Shown piece by piece: positions 24,204 to 32,199 of a DNA stretch of 49,060 bases. The notes beneath the pieces were generated by a model that ran no database searches, was not told the origin of the DNA, and was given only the letters and a program-made list of their open reading frames with translations. Positions within the stretch are counted from its first letter, which is position 1; every line of letters begins with the position of its first letter. The position numbers and the translations under genes are program-made. The stretch comes from RHKX01 sp964497825. Lineage in GTDB: Bacteria; Actinomycetota; Thermoleophilia; Solirubrobacterales; 70-9. Where the stretch lies: contig CAZCFA010000011.1 of assembly GCA_964497825.1 (NCBI GenBank), forward strand, positions 1 to 49,060, read 5' to 3'.

Positions 24204-26341
24204 TCTACGCCCGCGCCGGCCGGCGGCCGCTCGGGGCCGTGGCCGAAGGAGACGTCGGGCAGCACCCGCGCCAGCGGCCGCGGCAGCGCCCACGCGGCGC
24301 GGCCGAGCAGCCGCAGCAGCACCGGGACCAGCAGCAGCCGGACCAGCAGCGCGTCGAGCAGCACCGCGATCCCGAGGATCAGCCCCATCTCCTTCGGCGG
24401 CAGCGGCCCGGAGAGGGCGAAGGTGAAGAACACCGCGACCATCACCGCCGCCGCGGCGAAGATCACCCGGCCGGAGTGGGCGACGCCGCCGATCATCGCC
24501 TCGCGCGGGTCGCCGCTGCGCTCCCAGTGCTCGCGCGCCGAGGACAGCAGGAACACCGTGTAGTCCATCGAGATCGCGAAGATCATCGCGAAGAAGAAGA
24601 CCGGCGCCCAGGCGTCGAGGAAGCCCTGCGACTCGAACCCGAGCGGCCCCGAGAGGACGCCGTCCTGGAACAGCCAGGTGGCGACGCCGAAGGCGGCCCC
24701 GGTCGCCAGCAGGTTGGTGAGCACGCCGGCGGCGGCGATCAACGGCGCCTGCAGGGCGACGAGCAGCAGCACGAAGCCGAGCGCGAGGACGACGCCGATC
24801 ACCAGCGGCGCCCGGTCGCGCAACGTTGCCTCGAGGTCGTGGTTCTCGACCGCGGCGCCGCCGACCATCACCCCGGGCGGCAGCTCCGCCCGCAGCCGCT
24901 CGATCGTCGCCCCGGCGGCGGCGCTGGAGGGATCGTCGGTCGGCACGGCGGCGATCAGCGCCCGCTCGCCGTCGGCCGCGGGCTGCGCCGGCAGCGCCCG
25001 CGCGATGCCGGGATCGGCGCCGAGCGCGCGCTCGGTCGCGGCGACCCGCGACGCCGGCGCGATCACCTGCATCGTCCCCGGCGCGCCGGCGCCGAACGCC
25101 TCCTGGATCAGCCCGTAGCCGATCCGCGAGGAGTCGTCAGTGGGCACGACCTTGATCGAGGGCATCCCGGTGTCGAGCCGCAGCACCGGGATCGCGAGCC
25201 CGGCGAGGGCGACGATCGCGACGGCGCCGTAGGCGAGCGGCCGCCGCCAGAGCCGCTCGCCCCAGCGGGCGAAGCGCGCCGAGCGGTGCTCGCCGCCGTG
25301 CACCCACGGCAGCGCCAGCCGGTCGACGCGGGGGCCGAGCCTGGCGAGCAGCGCCGGCAGCAGCGTCATCGACGCCGCCAGCACGAAGATCACCGCGAGC
25401 ATGATCCCGAGGCTCATCGAGCGGAACGCCGGGCTCGGCACCAGCATCACGGCGCTGAGCGAGATCAGCACCGTGAGGCCGCTGAACAGGACCGCCTTGC
25501 CGGCGGTGTCCATCGCCACCCCGGTCGCCTCGCGCGGCTCGAGCCCGGCGCCGAACAGGGCGCCGCGGAAGCGGTGGACGATGAACAGCGCGTAGTCGAT
25601 CCCGAGCGCCAGCGCGAACATCAGCGCGAAGTTCATCGCCCAGATCGAGACGTCGAGGATCTGCGCCGCCGCCCACAGCGACCCGGCCGCCGCCAGCAGG
25701 CCGCTGATCGTCAGCAGCAGCGGCAGCCCGGCGGCGACGAGCGAGCCGAACGCGACGACGAGGATCGCCAGCGTCACCGGCCACGAGATCAGCTCCGACT
25801 TCAGCATCGCCTCCTTGTTGGCGCTGTTGAAGTCCGACCACATGCCGGCGGCGCCGGTCAGCTCGACCTCGATCCCGGGCCCGGCGGCGGCGGCGAGCGC
25901 CGGCCGCAGGTCGGTCGCCGCGGCGACCATCTCGTTCGGATCGCGCGCCGCGCCGGCGCCGATCACCGCGGTGTGGCCGTCGGCGGAGATCGTCGCCGCC
26001 CGGGACGGGGGGACGACGTCGCTGATCGCGTCGTCGCCGGCGAGGACCGCCTCCGCGCGCCGCACGGTCGCGTCGAAGCCGCGGCTGCCGATCGTCGCGG
26101 CGTCGGAGTGGACGACGACCTGGATCGCGTAGCTCGACTGGCCGCCGAAATCGGCGTCGATCGCGTCGCGGACCGCGACCGACTCCGAGCCGCTCGCCTC
26201 CCAGCCCGCCCCCGAGAGCGCGTGCTCGACGCGCGGCGCGAAGACCGCGGCGAGCAGCAGCAGCGCCGCCCAGCCGGAGAAGACGGCGCGCCGGTGGTCG
26301 GCCATCCAGAGGCCGGCGCGGCCGATCGGGCCGAGGCTCAT
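24200..26341 (-). CDS. MMPL/RND-family membrane transporter
   Basis: This 713-aa protein has 12 helices in two halves, each with a large extracytoplasmic loop after the first helix. Motifs include GIDYALFIVHRFRGAL in the first half and SMDYTVFLLSSAREHWERSG in the second. The paired GxDY/SMDY positions are the proton-relay Asp-Tyr motifs of MmpL proteins. Substrates in the family are lipids, siderophores or drugs, and none can be inferred here. The ATG at 26341 overlaps the DUF2892 stop (ATGA) and the stop overlaps the ArsR start. A chaperone-like accessory gene is absent. Confidence 0.92.
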   Translation of the reverse strand: MSLGPIGRAGLWMADHRRAVFSGWAALLLLAAVFAPRVEHALSGAGWEASGSESVAVRDAIDADFGGQSSYAIQVVVHSDAATIGSRGFDATVRRAEAVLAGDDAISDVVPPSRAATISADGHTAVIGAGAARDPNEMVAAATDLRPALAAAAGPGIEVELTGAAGMWSDFNSANKEAMLKSELISWPVTLAILVVAFGSLVAAGLPLLLTISGLLAAAGSLWAAAQILDVSIWAMNFALMFALALGIDYALFIVHRFRGALFGAGLEPREATGVAMDTAGKAVLFSGLTVLISLSAVMLVPSPAFRSMSLGIMLAVIFVLAASMTLLPALLARLGPRVDRLALPWVHGGEHRSARFARWGERLWRRPLAYGAVAIVALAGLAIPVLRLDTGMPSIKVVPTDDSSRIGYGLIQEAFGAGAPGTMQVIAPASRVAATERALGADPGIARALPAQPAADGERALIAAVPTDDPSSAAAGATIERLRAELPPGVMVGGAAVENHDLEATLRDRAPLVIGVVLALGFVLLLVALQAPLIAAAGVLTNLLATGAAFGVATWLFQDGVLSGPLGFESQGFLDAWAPVFFFAMIFAISMDYTVFLLSSAREHWERSGDPREAMIGGVAHSGRVIFAAAAVMVAVFFTFALSGPLPPKEMGLILGIAVLLDALLVRLLLVPVLLRLLGRAAWALPRPLARVLPDVSFGHGPERPPAGAGVE

Positions 26342-26571
26342 CGGCGGGGCCCGGTCGCGCTGCGGAATCCGCAGGCGCGGGTCAGCACGATCGAGGCGCC
26401 GCAGGCGCGGACCGCCGCGAAGGCGAGCTGGTTGGCGGCGACGAAGCCGACCAGCAGCAAGAACCACGGCGAGACGAGCGCGCTCAGCACCGCGCCGAGC
26501 GCGGTCACCGTGCCCGCGATCAGGAACAGGACCCGCTCCAGGGGCCACGACCGTTGCGACTGCATCCTCAT
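26338..26571 (-). CDS. Small two-helix membrane protein, DUF2892/YgaP-like
   Basis: This 77-aa protein has two helices (VLFLIAGTVTALGAVLSALV and WFLLLVGFVAANQLAFAA). It ends in a Cys-containing segment, with Cys in RACGAS and RACGFR, the layout of the DUF2892 membrane part of YgaP-like proteins. These are often found with rhodanese and ArsR-type sulfur-responsive regulators. A second ATG six bases in (26565) has better spacing from GGGAG. It leads the operon with MMPL and ArsR. Function is unknown. A sulfur-stress link is inference from neighbours in other genomes. Confidence 0.75.
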   Translation of the reverse strand: MRMQSQRSWPLERVLFLIAGTVTALGAVLSALVSPWFLLLVGFVAANQLAFAAVRACGASIVLTRACGFRSATGPRR

Positions 26572-26593
26572 GCTCCCTTCAGCAAAGAACCAA

Positions 26594-26638
26594 TAAACAA
26601 GTAAACAGTTGTATATAGGAAAATGGCCGCGGCGTCAA
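26594..26638 (-). promoter_or_regulatory. Sigma-70-type promoter and probable ArsR operator
   Basis: On the minus strand, TTGACG (26633-26638) and TATACA (26610-26615) are 17 bp apart. This is the best -35/-10 pair in the window. An AT-rich stretch follows with a direct repeat of TGTTTA (RC at 26602-26607 and 26594-26599) and an ACAA-N8-TTGT dyad, over the expected transcription start. AT-rich DNA is rare here, so this is a good candidate site for the ArsR protein of the same operon. Confidence 0.6.
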
Positions 26639-26727
26639 CCCGCTCGCCTCGCCGCCCGGCGCGAAGGTCGGCGATACTGGCGGCGACGATCGCCGGCTCC
26701 GGCGTGAGCTATTGCGAGGAGAGAGGC

Positions 26728-28119
26728 ATGAGCGCGGATCAAGGACCTCAGAGCAGCGACAGCGACGACTTCGGCCGCACGTTCGGCAACAGGTTCCTGC
26801 TCGAGGGCCCGCCCGACGGCCGGCTGCCGGAGCAGGGGATGTCGGCGGTCGACGCGATGCGGCTGATCGCCGAGGAGATCGTCCTCGACGGGATTCCGGA
26901 GCGCAACCTGGCGACGTTCGTGACCACCTGGATGGAGCCGGAGGCGCAGCGGATCATCGCCACCAACCTCCATCGCAACTTCATCGACCACGCCGAGTAC
27001 CCGCGCACGGCCGAGATCGAGCAGCGCTGTATCCGGATCCTCGCCGATCTCTTCCACGCCCCCGGCGAGACGACCGGGGCCCGCACCCAGGGCTCCTCGG
27101 AGGCGATCATGCTCGGGGCGCTGTCGCTGAAGTGGAAGTGGCGGCAGCGGCGCGAGGCCGCCGGCAACGACGCGAGCCGGCCGAACCTCGTCTTCGGCGG
27201 CGACGTCCACGTCGTCTGGGAGAAGTTCTGCCGCTACTTCGACGTCGAGCCGCGGATCGTGCCGCTGCGGCCCGACAAGTTCACGATCGGGCCCGAGGAC
27301 GTCGAGCCGCACGTCGACGAGAACACGATCGGCGTCGCCGCCGTGCTCGGCACCACCTTCACCGGCCACGCCGACGACATCGAGGGCATCAACGCGCTGC
27401 TCGTCCGGCTCAAGGGCGAGCGCGGGCTCGACGTGCCGCTGCACGTCGACGCCGCCAGCGGCGGCTTCGTCTGGCCGTTCCTCTACCCCGACCGGGAGTG
27501 GGACTTCCGGCTCGAGCAGGTGCGCTCGATCAACGTCTCCGGCCACAAGTTCGGCGGCGTCTACCCGGGGATCGGCTGGCTGATCTTCCGCGAGAGCGCC
27601 GACCTCGCCGAGGACCTCGTCTTCTACGAGAACTACCTCGGCAAGACCGACGCGACGTTCACGCTCAACTTCTCGACCGGATCGGCGATGGTGCTGGCCC
27701 AGTACTTCAACTTCTGTCGCCTCGGTCACGACGGCTACGCGTACGTGATCGGTGTGATGCACGAGAACGCGAAGCTGCTCGCCGATCGGCTCGCCGAGAT
27801 GGGCCGCTTCGACCTGGTCGGCGCCGGCGAGGAGCAGCTGCCGCTGGTCGCCTTCAACCTCGCCGGCGAGCAGGGCTTCGATGAGTTCGACATCGCCTGG
27901 CAGGTGGCGGCCGAGCGCGGCTGGATGCTGCCCGCCTACACGATGCCGCCGCAGGCCGACCACGTGAAGATGCTGCGGGCGCTGGTCAAGCTCAACTTCA
28001 GCCACGCGATGGTCAACACGCTCGCCGACGACATCGCCGCCGCCTGCGAGACGCTCGACCGCAAGGGCGGCGCCGCCGAGAGCGAACGCGAGCAGGTCAA
28101 GACCGGTACCGGGTACTGA
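26728..28119 (+). CDS. gadB: Glutamate decarboxylase
   Basis: This is a PLP enzyme converting glutamate and a proton to GABA and CO2, consuming cytoplasmic protons. It is 463 aa, the usual length. The PLP Lys is Lys274 in NVSGHKFG. The cofactor-pairing Asp is Asp241 in HVDAASGGFV. GARTQGSSEA is the phosphate-binding region. The ATG at 26728 follows GAGGAGAGAGG with good spacing, and residues before it lack homology. No glutamate/GABA antiporter gene is visible, but a ClC protein is three genes downstream. A bi-directional promoter region separates it from the MMPL operon. Confidence 0.95.
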   Translation: MSADQGPQSSDSDDFGRTFGNRFLLEGPPDGRLPEQGMSAVDAMRLIAEEIVLDGIPERNLATFVTTWMEPEAQRIIATNLHRNFIDHAEYPRTAEIEQRCIRILADLFHAPGETTGARTQGSSEAIMLGALSLKWKWRQRREAAGNDASRPNLVFGGDVHVVWEKFCRYFDVEPRIVPLRPDKFTIGPEDVEPHVDENTIGVAAVLGTTFTGHADDIEGINALLVRLKGERGLDVPLHVDAASGGFVWPFLYPDREWDFRLEQVRSINVSGHKFGGVYPGIGWLIFRESADLAEDLVFYENYLGKTDATFTLNFSTGSAMVLAQYFNFCRLGHDGYAYVIGVMHENAKLLADRLAEMGRFDLVGAGEEQLPLVAFNLAGEQGFDEFDIAWQVAAERGWMLPAYTMPPQADHVKMLRALVKLNFSHAMVNTLADDIAAACETLDRKGGAAESEREQVKTGTGY

Positions 28120-28136
28120 GCGGCCCGCGGAGGAGC

Positions 28137-28153
28137 TCGCCCCGGCGGGGCGA
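28137..28153 (+). terminator. Perfect hairpin after gadB
   Basis: TCGCCCCGGCGGGGCGA is a perfect GC dyad 18 bp after the stop. No T tract follows (ATACGG), so intrinsic termination is uncertain. A TATATG at about 28178-28183 could start a new transcript for the next gene. Confidence 0.35.
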
Positions 28154-28258
28154 ATACGGCATCGGGCCGCCGCTCGCTATATGGTTGGCCGCAAGCGGGC
28201 CGCAAGGGCGGCCTCAGGCAATTCGCGGGGGCGGTTCCCGCGCGAGAGGAGAGTCGAG

Positions 28259-28639
28259 ATGAGGGGTGCAGGACGGGTCATCTTCGCCGCGATCATGCTG
28301 CTGATCGTCGGCACGATCAACGTCATCTACGGGATCGGGGCGCTCGACGACGCCAACTACTTCGTCAACGACACGCGGTTCGTGCTCAGCGACCTGAACG
28401 CGCTCGGCTGGGTGCTGATCATCCTCGGCCTGATCCAGCTCACCGGCGGCTTCTCGCTGTTCGCCGGCAACGCCTGGGGCCGGATCGTCGGCGTCGTCGC
28501 CGGCAGCCTCGGCGCGCTCGGGGCGCTGTTTTCGATCGGCGCCGGCAACCCGTGGTGGTCGCTGGGCGTCTTCGCCCTCTGCGTCTGGGTCGTCTGGGGC
28601 ATCATCGAGTTCAGCGCCGATCAGGAAGCGGGCGTGTGA
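28259..28639 (+). CDS. Four-helix membrane protein, DUF7144-like
   Basis: This 126-aa protein has four hydrophobic helices. Its signatures are VGTINVIYGIGALDDANYFV, LNALGWVLIILGLIQLTGGF and FALCVWVVWGIIEFSAD, the pattern I associate with small actinobacterial DUF7144 membrane proteins. GAGAGGAGAG precedes the ATG at 28259. The stop overlaps the next start (GTGA). It is encoded between GAD and ClC with two other small stress-type genes. The role is unknown. Confidence 0.75.
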   Translation: MRGAGRVIFAAIMLLIVGTINVIYGIGALDDANYFVNDTRFVLSDLNALGWVLIILGLIQLTGGFSLFAGNAWGRIVGVVAGSLGALGALFSIGAGNPWWSLGVFALCVWVVWGIIEFSADQEAGV

Positions 28640-29073
28640 GCGCCGACGCGGCCGACGAGCTCGGGCCGATCGACTACGTCCTCGTCGAGTGGCCCGGCCG
28701 TCAGCCCAACGGTGAGCTCGCGCCGCACCTGCTCGAGCTGGTCGAGCGCGGGCTGATCCGGGTCCTCGACTTCGCGCTGATCGTCAAGGACGAGGACGGC
28801 GCCATCGCCGCGGTCGAGATCGAGGATCTCGGCGATGCGGCGGAGCAGCTCCGGGCCTTCGAGGGCGCCGCGTCGGGGCTGCTCGGCGACGATGACCTCG
28901 AGCAGGCCGCGACCGCGCTCGAGCCGGGCACGTCGGCGGCGCTGCTGGTCTACGAGAACCGCTGGGCGGCGCCGTTCGCGAGCGCCGTTCGCCGGTCCGG
29001 AGGCCAGCTCGTCGCCAGCGGCCGGATTCCCGTCCAGGCAGTGATCGCGGCGCTCGACGCCGCCGAGGCGTAG
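28636..29073 (+). CDS. DUF6325/DUF1269-like small protein
   Basis: This 145-aa soluble protein begins DELGPIDYVLVEWPGRQPNG, followed by LIRVLDFALIVKDEDGAIAA, an acidic helical region and LLVYENRWAAPFASAVRRSG. This order is typical of the DUF6325 family, small actinobacterial proteins thought to be membrane-associated stress factors. The GTG start overlaps the DUF7144-like stop by 4 nt. Biochemical function is not known. Confidence 0.75.
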   Translation: MSADAADELGPIDYVLVEWPGRQPNGELAPHLLELVERGLIRVLDFALIVKDEDGAIAAVEIEDLGDAAEQLRAFEGAASGLLGDDDLEQAATALEPGTSAALLVYENRWAAPFASAVRRSGGQLVASGRIPVQAVIAALDAAEA

Positions 29074-29090
29074 GGCGAGGCGAGGCACGG

Positions 29091-29228
29091 GTGCCGGCAC
29101 CGCTCGGGCGCAGCGCCCGCACGGCGCTTGACGGCGGCGCCGCGGTCCGGCGGCTCGGCGAGCTCGATCGCGGCGGCGTGCTGACCGGCGCCGGGCCCGC
29201 GGGCCGGCGGGCCCGGATCGCGGGCTGA
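29091..29228 (+). CDS. Mini SHOCT-like protein (45 aa)
   Basis: A 46-codon frame with GTG start fills the gap between the DUF6325-like gene (17 bp before) and the ClC gene (7 bp after). GAGGCGAGG lies just upstream. The C-terminal half reads RRLGELDRGGVLTGAGPAGR, which fits the short SHOCT motif (leucine-rich helix, 'aGvlT', basic helix). SHOCT proteins often follow DUF6325 genes in actinobacteria, there usually 80-100 aa long. This copy is short and lacks the acidic 'EEEF' after the Thr, so it may be a degenerate remnant. Confidence 0.5.
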   Translation: MPAPLGRSARTALDGGAAVRRLGELDRGGVLTGAGPAGRRARIAG

Positions 29229-29235
29229 TCCGGCC

Positions 29236-30612
29236 GTGGCCGGCGAGCCCGCCGTCGCGGCGAGCGAGGAGGGGCCGGACCCCGCCGAGCTGATCCGCAG
29301 CCGCGCGTTCCTCGCCCTGCTCGCGCTCGCCGCGGTCGTCGGCGTCGTCGTCTCGCTGATCGCCTGGGGCTTCCTCGAGGCGCTGCACGAGATCGAGCAC
29401 GGCGTCTACGAATCGCTGCCCGACGCGCTCGGCTTCTCCACCACCCCCGACTGGTGGTCGCTGCCGGTCCTGCTGGTCGGCGCGGTGATCGTCGCCTACG
29501 CGGTGGCGCGGCTGCCCGGCCGCGGCGGCCACGTCCCCGTCCACGGCCTCGACCCCTCGCCGAGCGAGCCGATCGAGCTGCCCGGGATCATGATCGCGGC
29601 GCTGGCCGGGATCGGACTCGGCGCCGTCGTCGGCCCCGAGGCGCCGCTGATCGCGCTCGGCGGCGGGATCGGGCTGTTGACGGTCCGCCGGCTCGCCCGC
29701 GAGGCGCCGGAGTCGGCGCAGACGCTGGTCGCCGCCGCGGGACTGTTCGCTTCGATCTCGTTCCTGTTCGGCTCGCCGCTGGTCGCGGCGGTGCTGCTGG
29801 TCGAGGCGGCGGGGCTCGACCGCCGCCGGCTCACGCTCGTGCTGATTCCCGGGCTGCTCGCCGCCGGCATCGGCTCGCTCGTCTCGACCGGGATGGGCAG
29901 CTGGACCGGGGTCGACACCGCGACGATCTCGATCATGCCGCTGCAGCTCGACCATTTCCCGCGCCCGTCGTTCGTCGATTTCGTCTGGACGGTGCCGCTC
30001 GCGGCCGCGATCGCGGTCGGAACGAAGCTGATCTTCAGCGTCGGCCGCCGCGTCGACGCCCCGGCGCTGCGCCGGCCGTTCGTGATCCTGCCCGCGATCG
30101 CGCTGGTCACCTCGCTGCTTGCGATCGGCTTCGACCTGATCACCGACAAGGGGCCCGACCAGGTGCTGTTCTCGGGCGAGACCGCGCTCGACCCGCTCGT
30201 CAGCGGCGCCGCCGGCTGGTCGCTGGGCGCGCTGGCGCTGCTGATCGCGGTCAAGGGGCTCGTCTACGGGCTCGCGCTCGGCAGCTTCCGCGGCGGCCCC
30301 GTCTTCCCGGCGCTGTTCCTCGGCGCCGCCGCCGGGCTGATGGCGGCGCGGCTGCCCGGATTCGAGCTCACCCCGGCGGTCGCCGTCGGCATGGGCGCCG
30401 CGACCGTCGCCGTCCTCCGGCTGCCGCTCTCCTCGGTCGTGCTGGCGGTGCTGCTGACGGCCTCGGCCGGCCTCGGGCCGAGCGCGCTGATCATCGTCGG
30501 CGTCGTCGTCTCGCTGCTGGTCACGATCGCGCTCGACGGCTCCGAGGCCCAGGTCGGCGACCCGGCGCCCACCGCGGCCGCGCCCACCGAGCCGCGCCCG
30601 GCCTCGGGCTGA
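29236..30612 (+). CDS. ClC-family chloride channel/transporter
   Basis: This 458-aa membrane protein has the ClC fold. The gating glutamate is present in VVGPEAPLIALGGGIG (GREGP equivalent), and LALGSFRGGPVFPALFLGAA is the GxFxP region. The first anion motif GSGIP is replaced by a GRGGHVPVHGL sequence. In FGSPLVAAVLLVEAAG, aligned to E. coli ClcA FNAPLAGILFIIEEMR, the second Glu (E203, the inner proton glutamate) is Ala, so H+ coupling may be altered. The GTG at 29236 starts just before the first helix. Co-directional with gadB, it could act as an anion shunt during acid stress. Confidence 0.9.
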   Translation: MAGEPAVAASEEGPDPAELIRSRAFLALLALAAVVGVVVSLIAWGFLEALHEIEHGVYESLPDALGFSTTPDWWSLPVLLVGAVIVAYAVARLPGRGGHVPVHGLDPSPSEPIELPGIMIAALAGIGLGAVVGPEAPLIALGGGIGLLTVRRLAREAPESAQTLVAAAGLFASISFLFGSPLVAAVLLVEAAGLDRRRLTLVLIPGLLAAGIGSLVSTGMGSWTGVDTATISIMPLQLDHFPRPSFVDFVWTVPLAAAIAVGTKLIFSVGRRVDAPALRRPFVILPAIALVTSLLAIGFDLITDKGPDQVLFSGETALDPLVSGAAGWSLGALALLIAVKGLVYGLALGSFRGGPVFPALFLGAAAGLMAARLPGFELTPAVAVGMGAATVAVLRLPLSSVVLAVLLTASAGLGPSALIIVGVVVSLLVTIALDGSEAQVGDPAPTAAAPTEPRPASG

Positions 30613-30850
30613 GCCGGCGGCCGAGCGGCCTCGTCGCCTAGGAGCCACCGGCCCGGGCTCGCGCCGCAGCACCGCGGTAGCCACCCCGCTGCCTACCGTT
30701 GCCCCGGCTCGGTGGGCAGCGCCGCGGTAGCTACCCCGCTGCCTACCGTTGCCCGGCTCGGTGGGCAGCGCCGCGGCGGCTACACCGCTGGCTCCGACCC
30801 CGGGGCAGCACCGCGGCGGCTACGCGGCTGCCTCCGGCTCACGTGGCAGC
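30613..30850. repeat. Intergenic 40-50 bp tandem repeats
   Basis: GCAGC(A/G)CCGCGG recurs at 30666, 30716, 30765, 30805 and 30846 (periods 50, 49, 40, 41). The first two units share CCGCTGCCTACCGTTGCC and are nearly identical, and later units decay. The last unit overlaps the 3' end of the minus-strand gene and supplies its final codons. Nothing else is seen between the two convergent genes. Confidence 0.75.
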
Positions 30851-31767
30851 ACCGCGGCGAGGTCGGCGATCAACTCCCCGCGCTCCCGCGTGAGGCGCCG
30901 GTGGGTCACGCGCAGCGAGCGCCGACCGCCGCGCAGCAGAACCCCGTCCCGTGCCCGATCGCGCTCATGCTGGCGCCAGTGCCGGTGGTAACCGCGGCTG
31001 TCGAGCTCGACGACGAAGCGTTGATCGGGCCAGTAGCAGTCGACGCGGAGGCCGTCGACGAGCGCCTCCGTGAGCGGCGGCGGAAATCCCTCCTCGACGA
31101 GGAACCGCTGGAAGTCGCGGCCGATCCCCCTGGTGGTCTCGGCGGCGGAGAGGTAGTCATCGAGCAGCAGCGTCAGCGGCTTCAGCCCGCGTCGGCCGGG
31201 GTTGCGGGCGATGCAGGCACGGATCGCCCGAAAGTCGAGCCACTGGCGCCGGTCCGCCTCCTCGAAGATCTTCTCGAAGCGGTCGAACGGCAGCGTCTCG
31301 GCGAGGTCGAGCAGCGTCCGATGGAGGGCGGTCACCGGCAGGCCGTCGTCGGAGCGCGTCAGATCGAGCGGGTCGAGGTGGCGAGCCTCATGCACGCAGA
31401 CGCCCTCGAGCCTGCGCGTCGAGCGGCGCGGGATCGTGACGTGGACGATCCCGCGCTCCCGTGCGAGCCCGCGATCGGCAGCGTCGGAGAGGTGCGAGAG
31501 CGCGGGGGAGGGTAGGCAGGCGAGCAGCGCCGCCCGCCAACGACTCTCCTGGCTGAGCGGGCCGGGGCCGACGATCAGGACCCCGGGATGGATCCGCCGC
31601 ATGCGCTTAAGACCGATCCGGTATCTGATCGCTCCGGGCCCGAAGCCGATCGCGATCAACTGTTCGTCGCTCACGGCCCGATGCTGCCTGGCGGCGAGCG
31701 CGGCGAGCCGGTGCTCCCGCTCGCGTGCGGTCGCGGCGCTCTCGCCGTTGCGGTCCGCGCTTGCCAC
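30820..31767 (-). CDS. AbiEi antitoxin-like / DUF559 nuclease-fold protein
   Basis: This 315-aa protein has an N-terminal winged-helix-like segment (AALAARQHRAVSDEQLIAIG, then MRRIHPGVLIVG) as in AbiEi_4-type antitoxin domains. Its C-terminal part resembles the Vsr-like DUF559 fold (FQRFLVEEGFPPPLTEALVD, RVDCYWPDQRFVVELDSRGYH) with the D...ExD-type acidic pattern. Such proteins are abundant in actinobacteria. Neither toxin activity nor a cognate partner gene is seen, so this is an orphan. The GTG at 31767 is the first start consistent with the N-terminal domain and is uncertain. The last 12 residues are encoded by the intergenic repeat. Confidence 0.75.
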   Translation of the reverse strand: MASADRNGESAATAREREHRLAALAARQHRAVSDEQLIAIGFGPGAIRYRIGLKRMRRIHPGVLIVGPGPLSQESRWRAALLACLPSPALSHLSDAADRGLARERGIVHVTIPRRSTRRLEGVCVHEARHLDPLDLTRSDDGLPVTALHRTLLDLAETLPFDRFEKIFEEADRRQWLDFRAIRACIARNPGRRGLKPLTLLLDDYLSAAETTRGIGRDFQRFLVEEGFPPPLTEALVDGLRVDCYWPDQRFVVELDSRGYHRHWRQHERDRARDGVLLRGGRRSLRVTHRRLTRERGELIADLAAVLPREPEAAA

Positions 31768-31802
31768 GCTCCATCCAACCCCGAGCGCGGCGCAGCCGCC
31801 CC

Positions 31803-32099
31803 TGGCCCGCGGGGCAGCCCACCTCCGACAAACGTGCGGGCCACGATCAGAATGCCGCCCCTCAAAATCAGAAGGCCGCCCCTCACATCTGGGGGGCTGG
31901 CCCGTGATGCCGCTCACCTCCGACCGATCCGCGGGCCACGTCCAGGGGGATGCCACGGCCCTCGCGACCTGGCCCGCGATGCTGCTCACCTCCCACGGGT
32001 CCGCGGGCCACGTCCGGGGGATGCCACGAACTATGCGCCGTGGCCCGTGATGCCGCTCACCTCCGACGGATCCACGGGCCACGTCCGGGGGATGCCACG
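31803..32099. repeat. Array of 41-nt palindromic repeats, about 72-bp period
   Basis: Four units occupy 31803-31843, 31898-31938, 31970-32010 and 32041-32081, each exactly 41 nt from TGGCCCG to CGGGCCA. Arms co-vary: TGGCCCGCG/CGCGGGCCA in one and TGGCCCGTG/CACGGGCCA in another. Loops share CTCACCTCC (31803 has CCACCTCC), so the minus strand shows GGAGGTGAG in each loop. Each of the last three is followed by ACGTCC(A/G)GGGGGATGCCACG. The array runs into the gap. Related copies lie at 15743-15859. There is no gene from 31768 to 32199. Confidence 0.85.
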
Positions 32100-32199
32100 N
32101 NNNNNNNNNNNNNNNNNNNNNNNNNNNNNNNNNNNNNNNNNNNNNNNNNNNNNNNNNNNNNNNNNNNNNNNNNNNNNNNNNNNNNNNNNNNNNNNNNNN
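32100..32199. other. Assembly gap (100 N) at the repeat array / nuoF 5' end
   Basis: Exactly 100 N. The left flank is the palindromic repeat. The right flank begins GATCCGCGGGCCACG, which closely matches repeat sequence (compare 31926-31940) although it also encodes the NuoF N-terminus. That similarity could have produced a false join. Confidence 0.95.

Noticed and set aside
30820..31767. A complete toxin-antitoxin pair
   Set aside because: Only an AbiEi/DUF559-like protein is present. No nucleotidyltransferase-type toxin gene lies on either side.
31803..32099. CRISPR-like array (about 41-nt repeats, about 31-nt spacers)
   Set aside because: The repeats diverge and the 'spacers' are themselves similar to each other. 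No cas genes are near, and the stems covary like an RNA or palindrome family.
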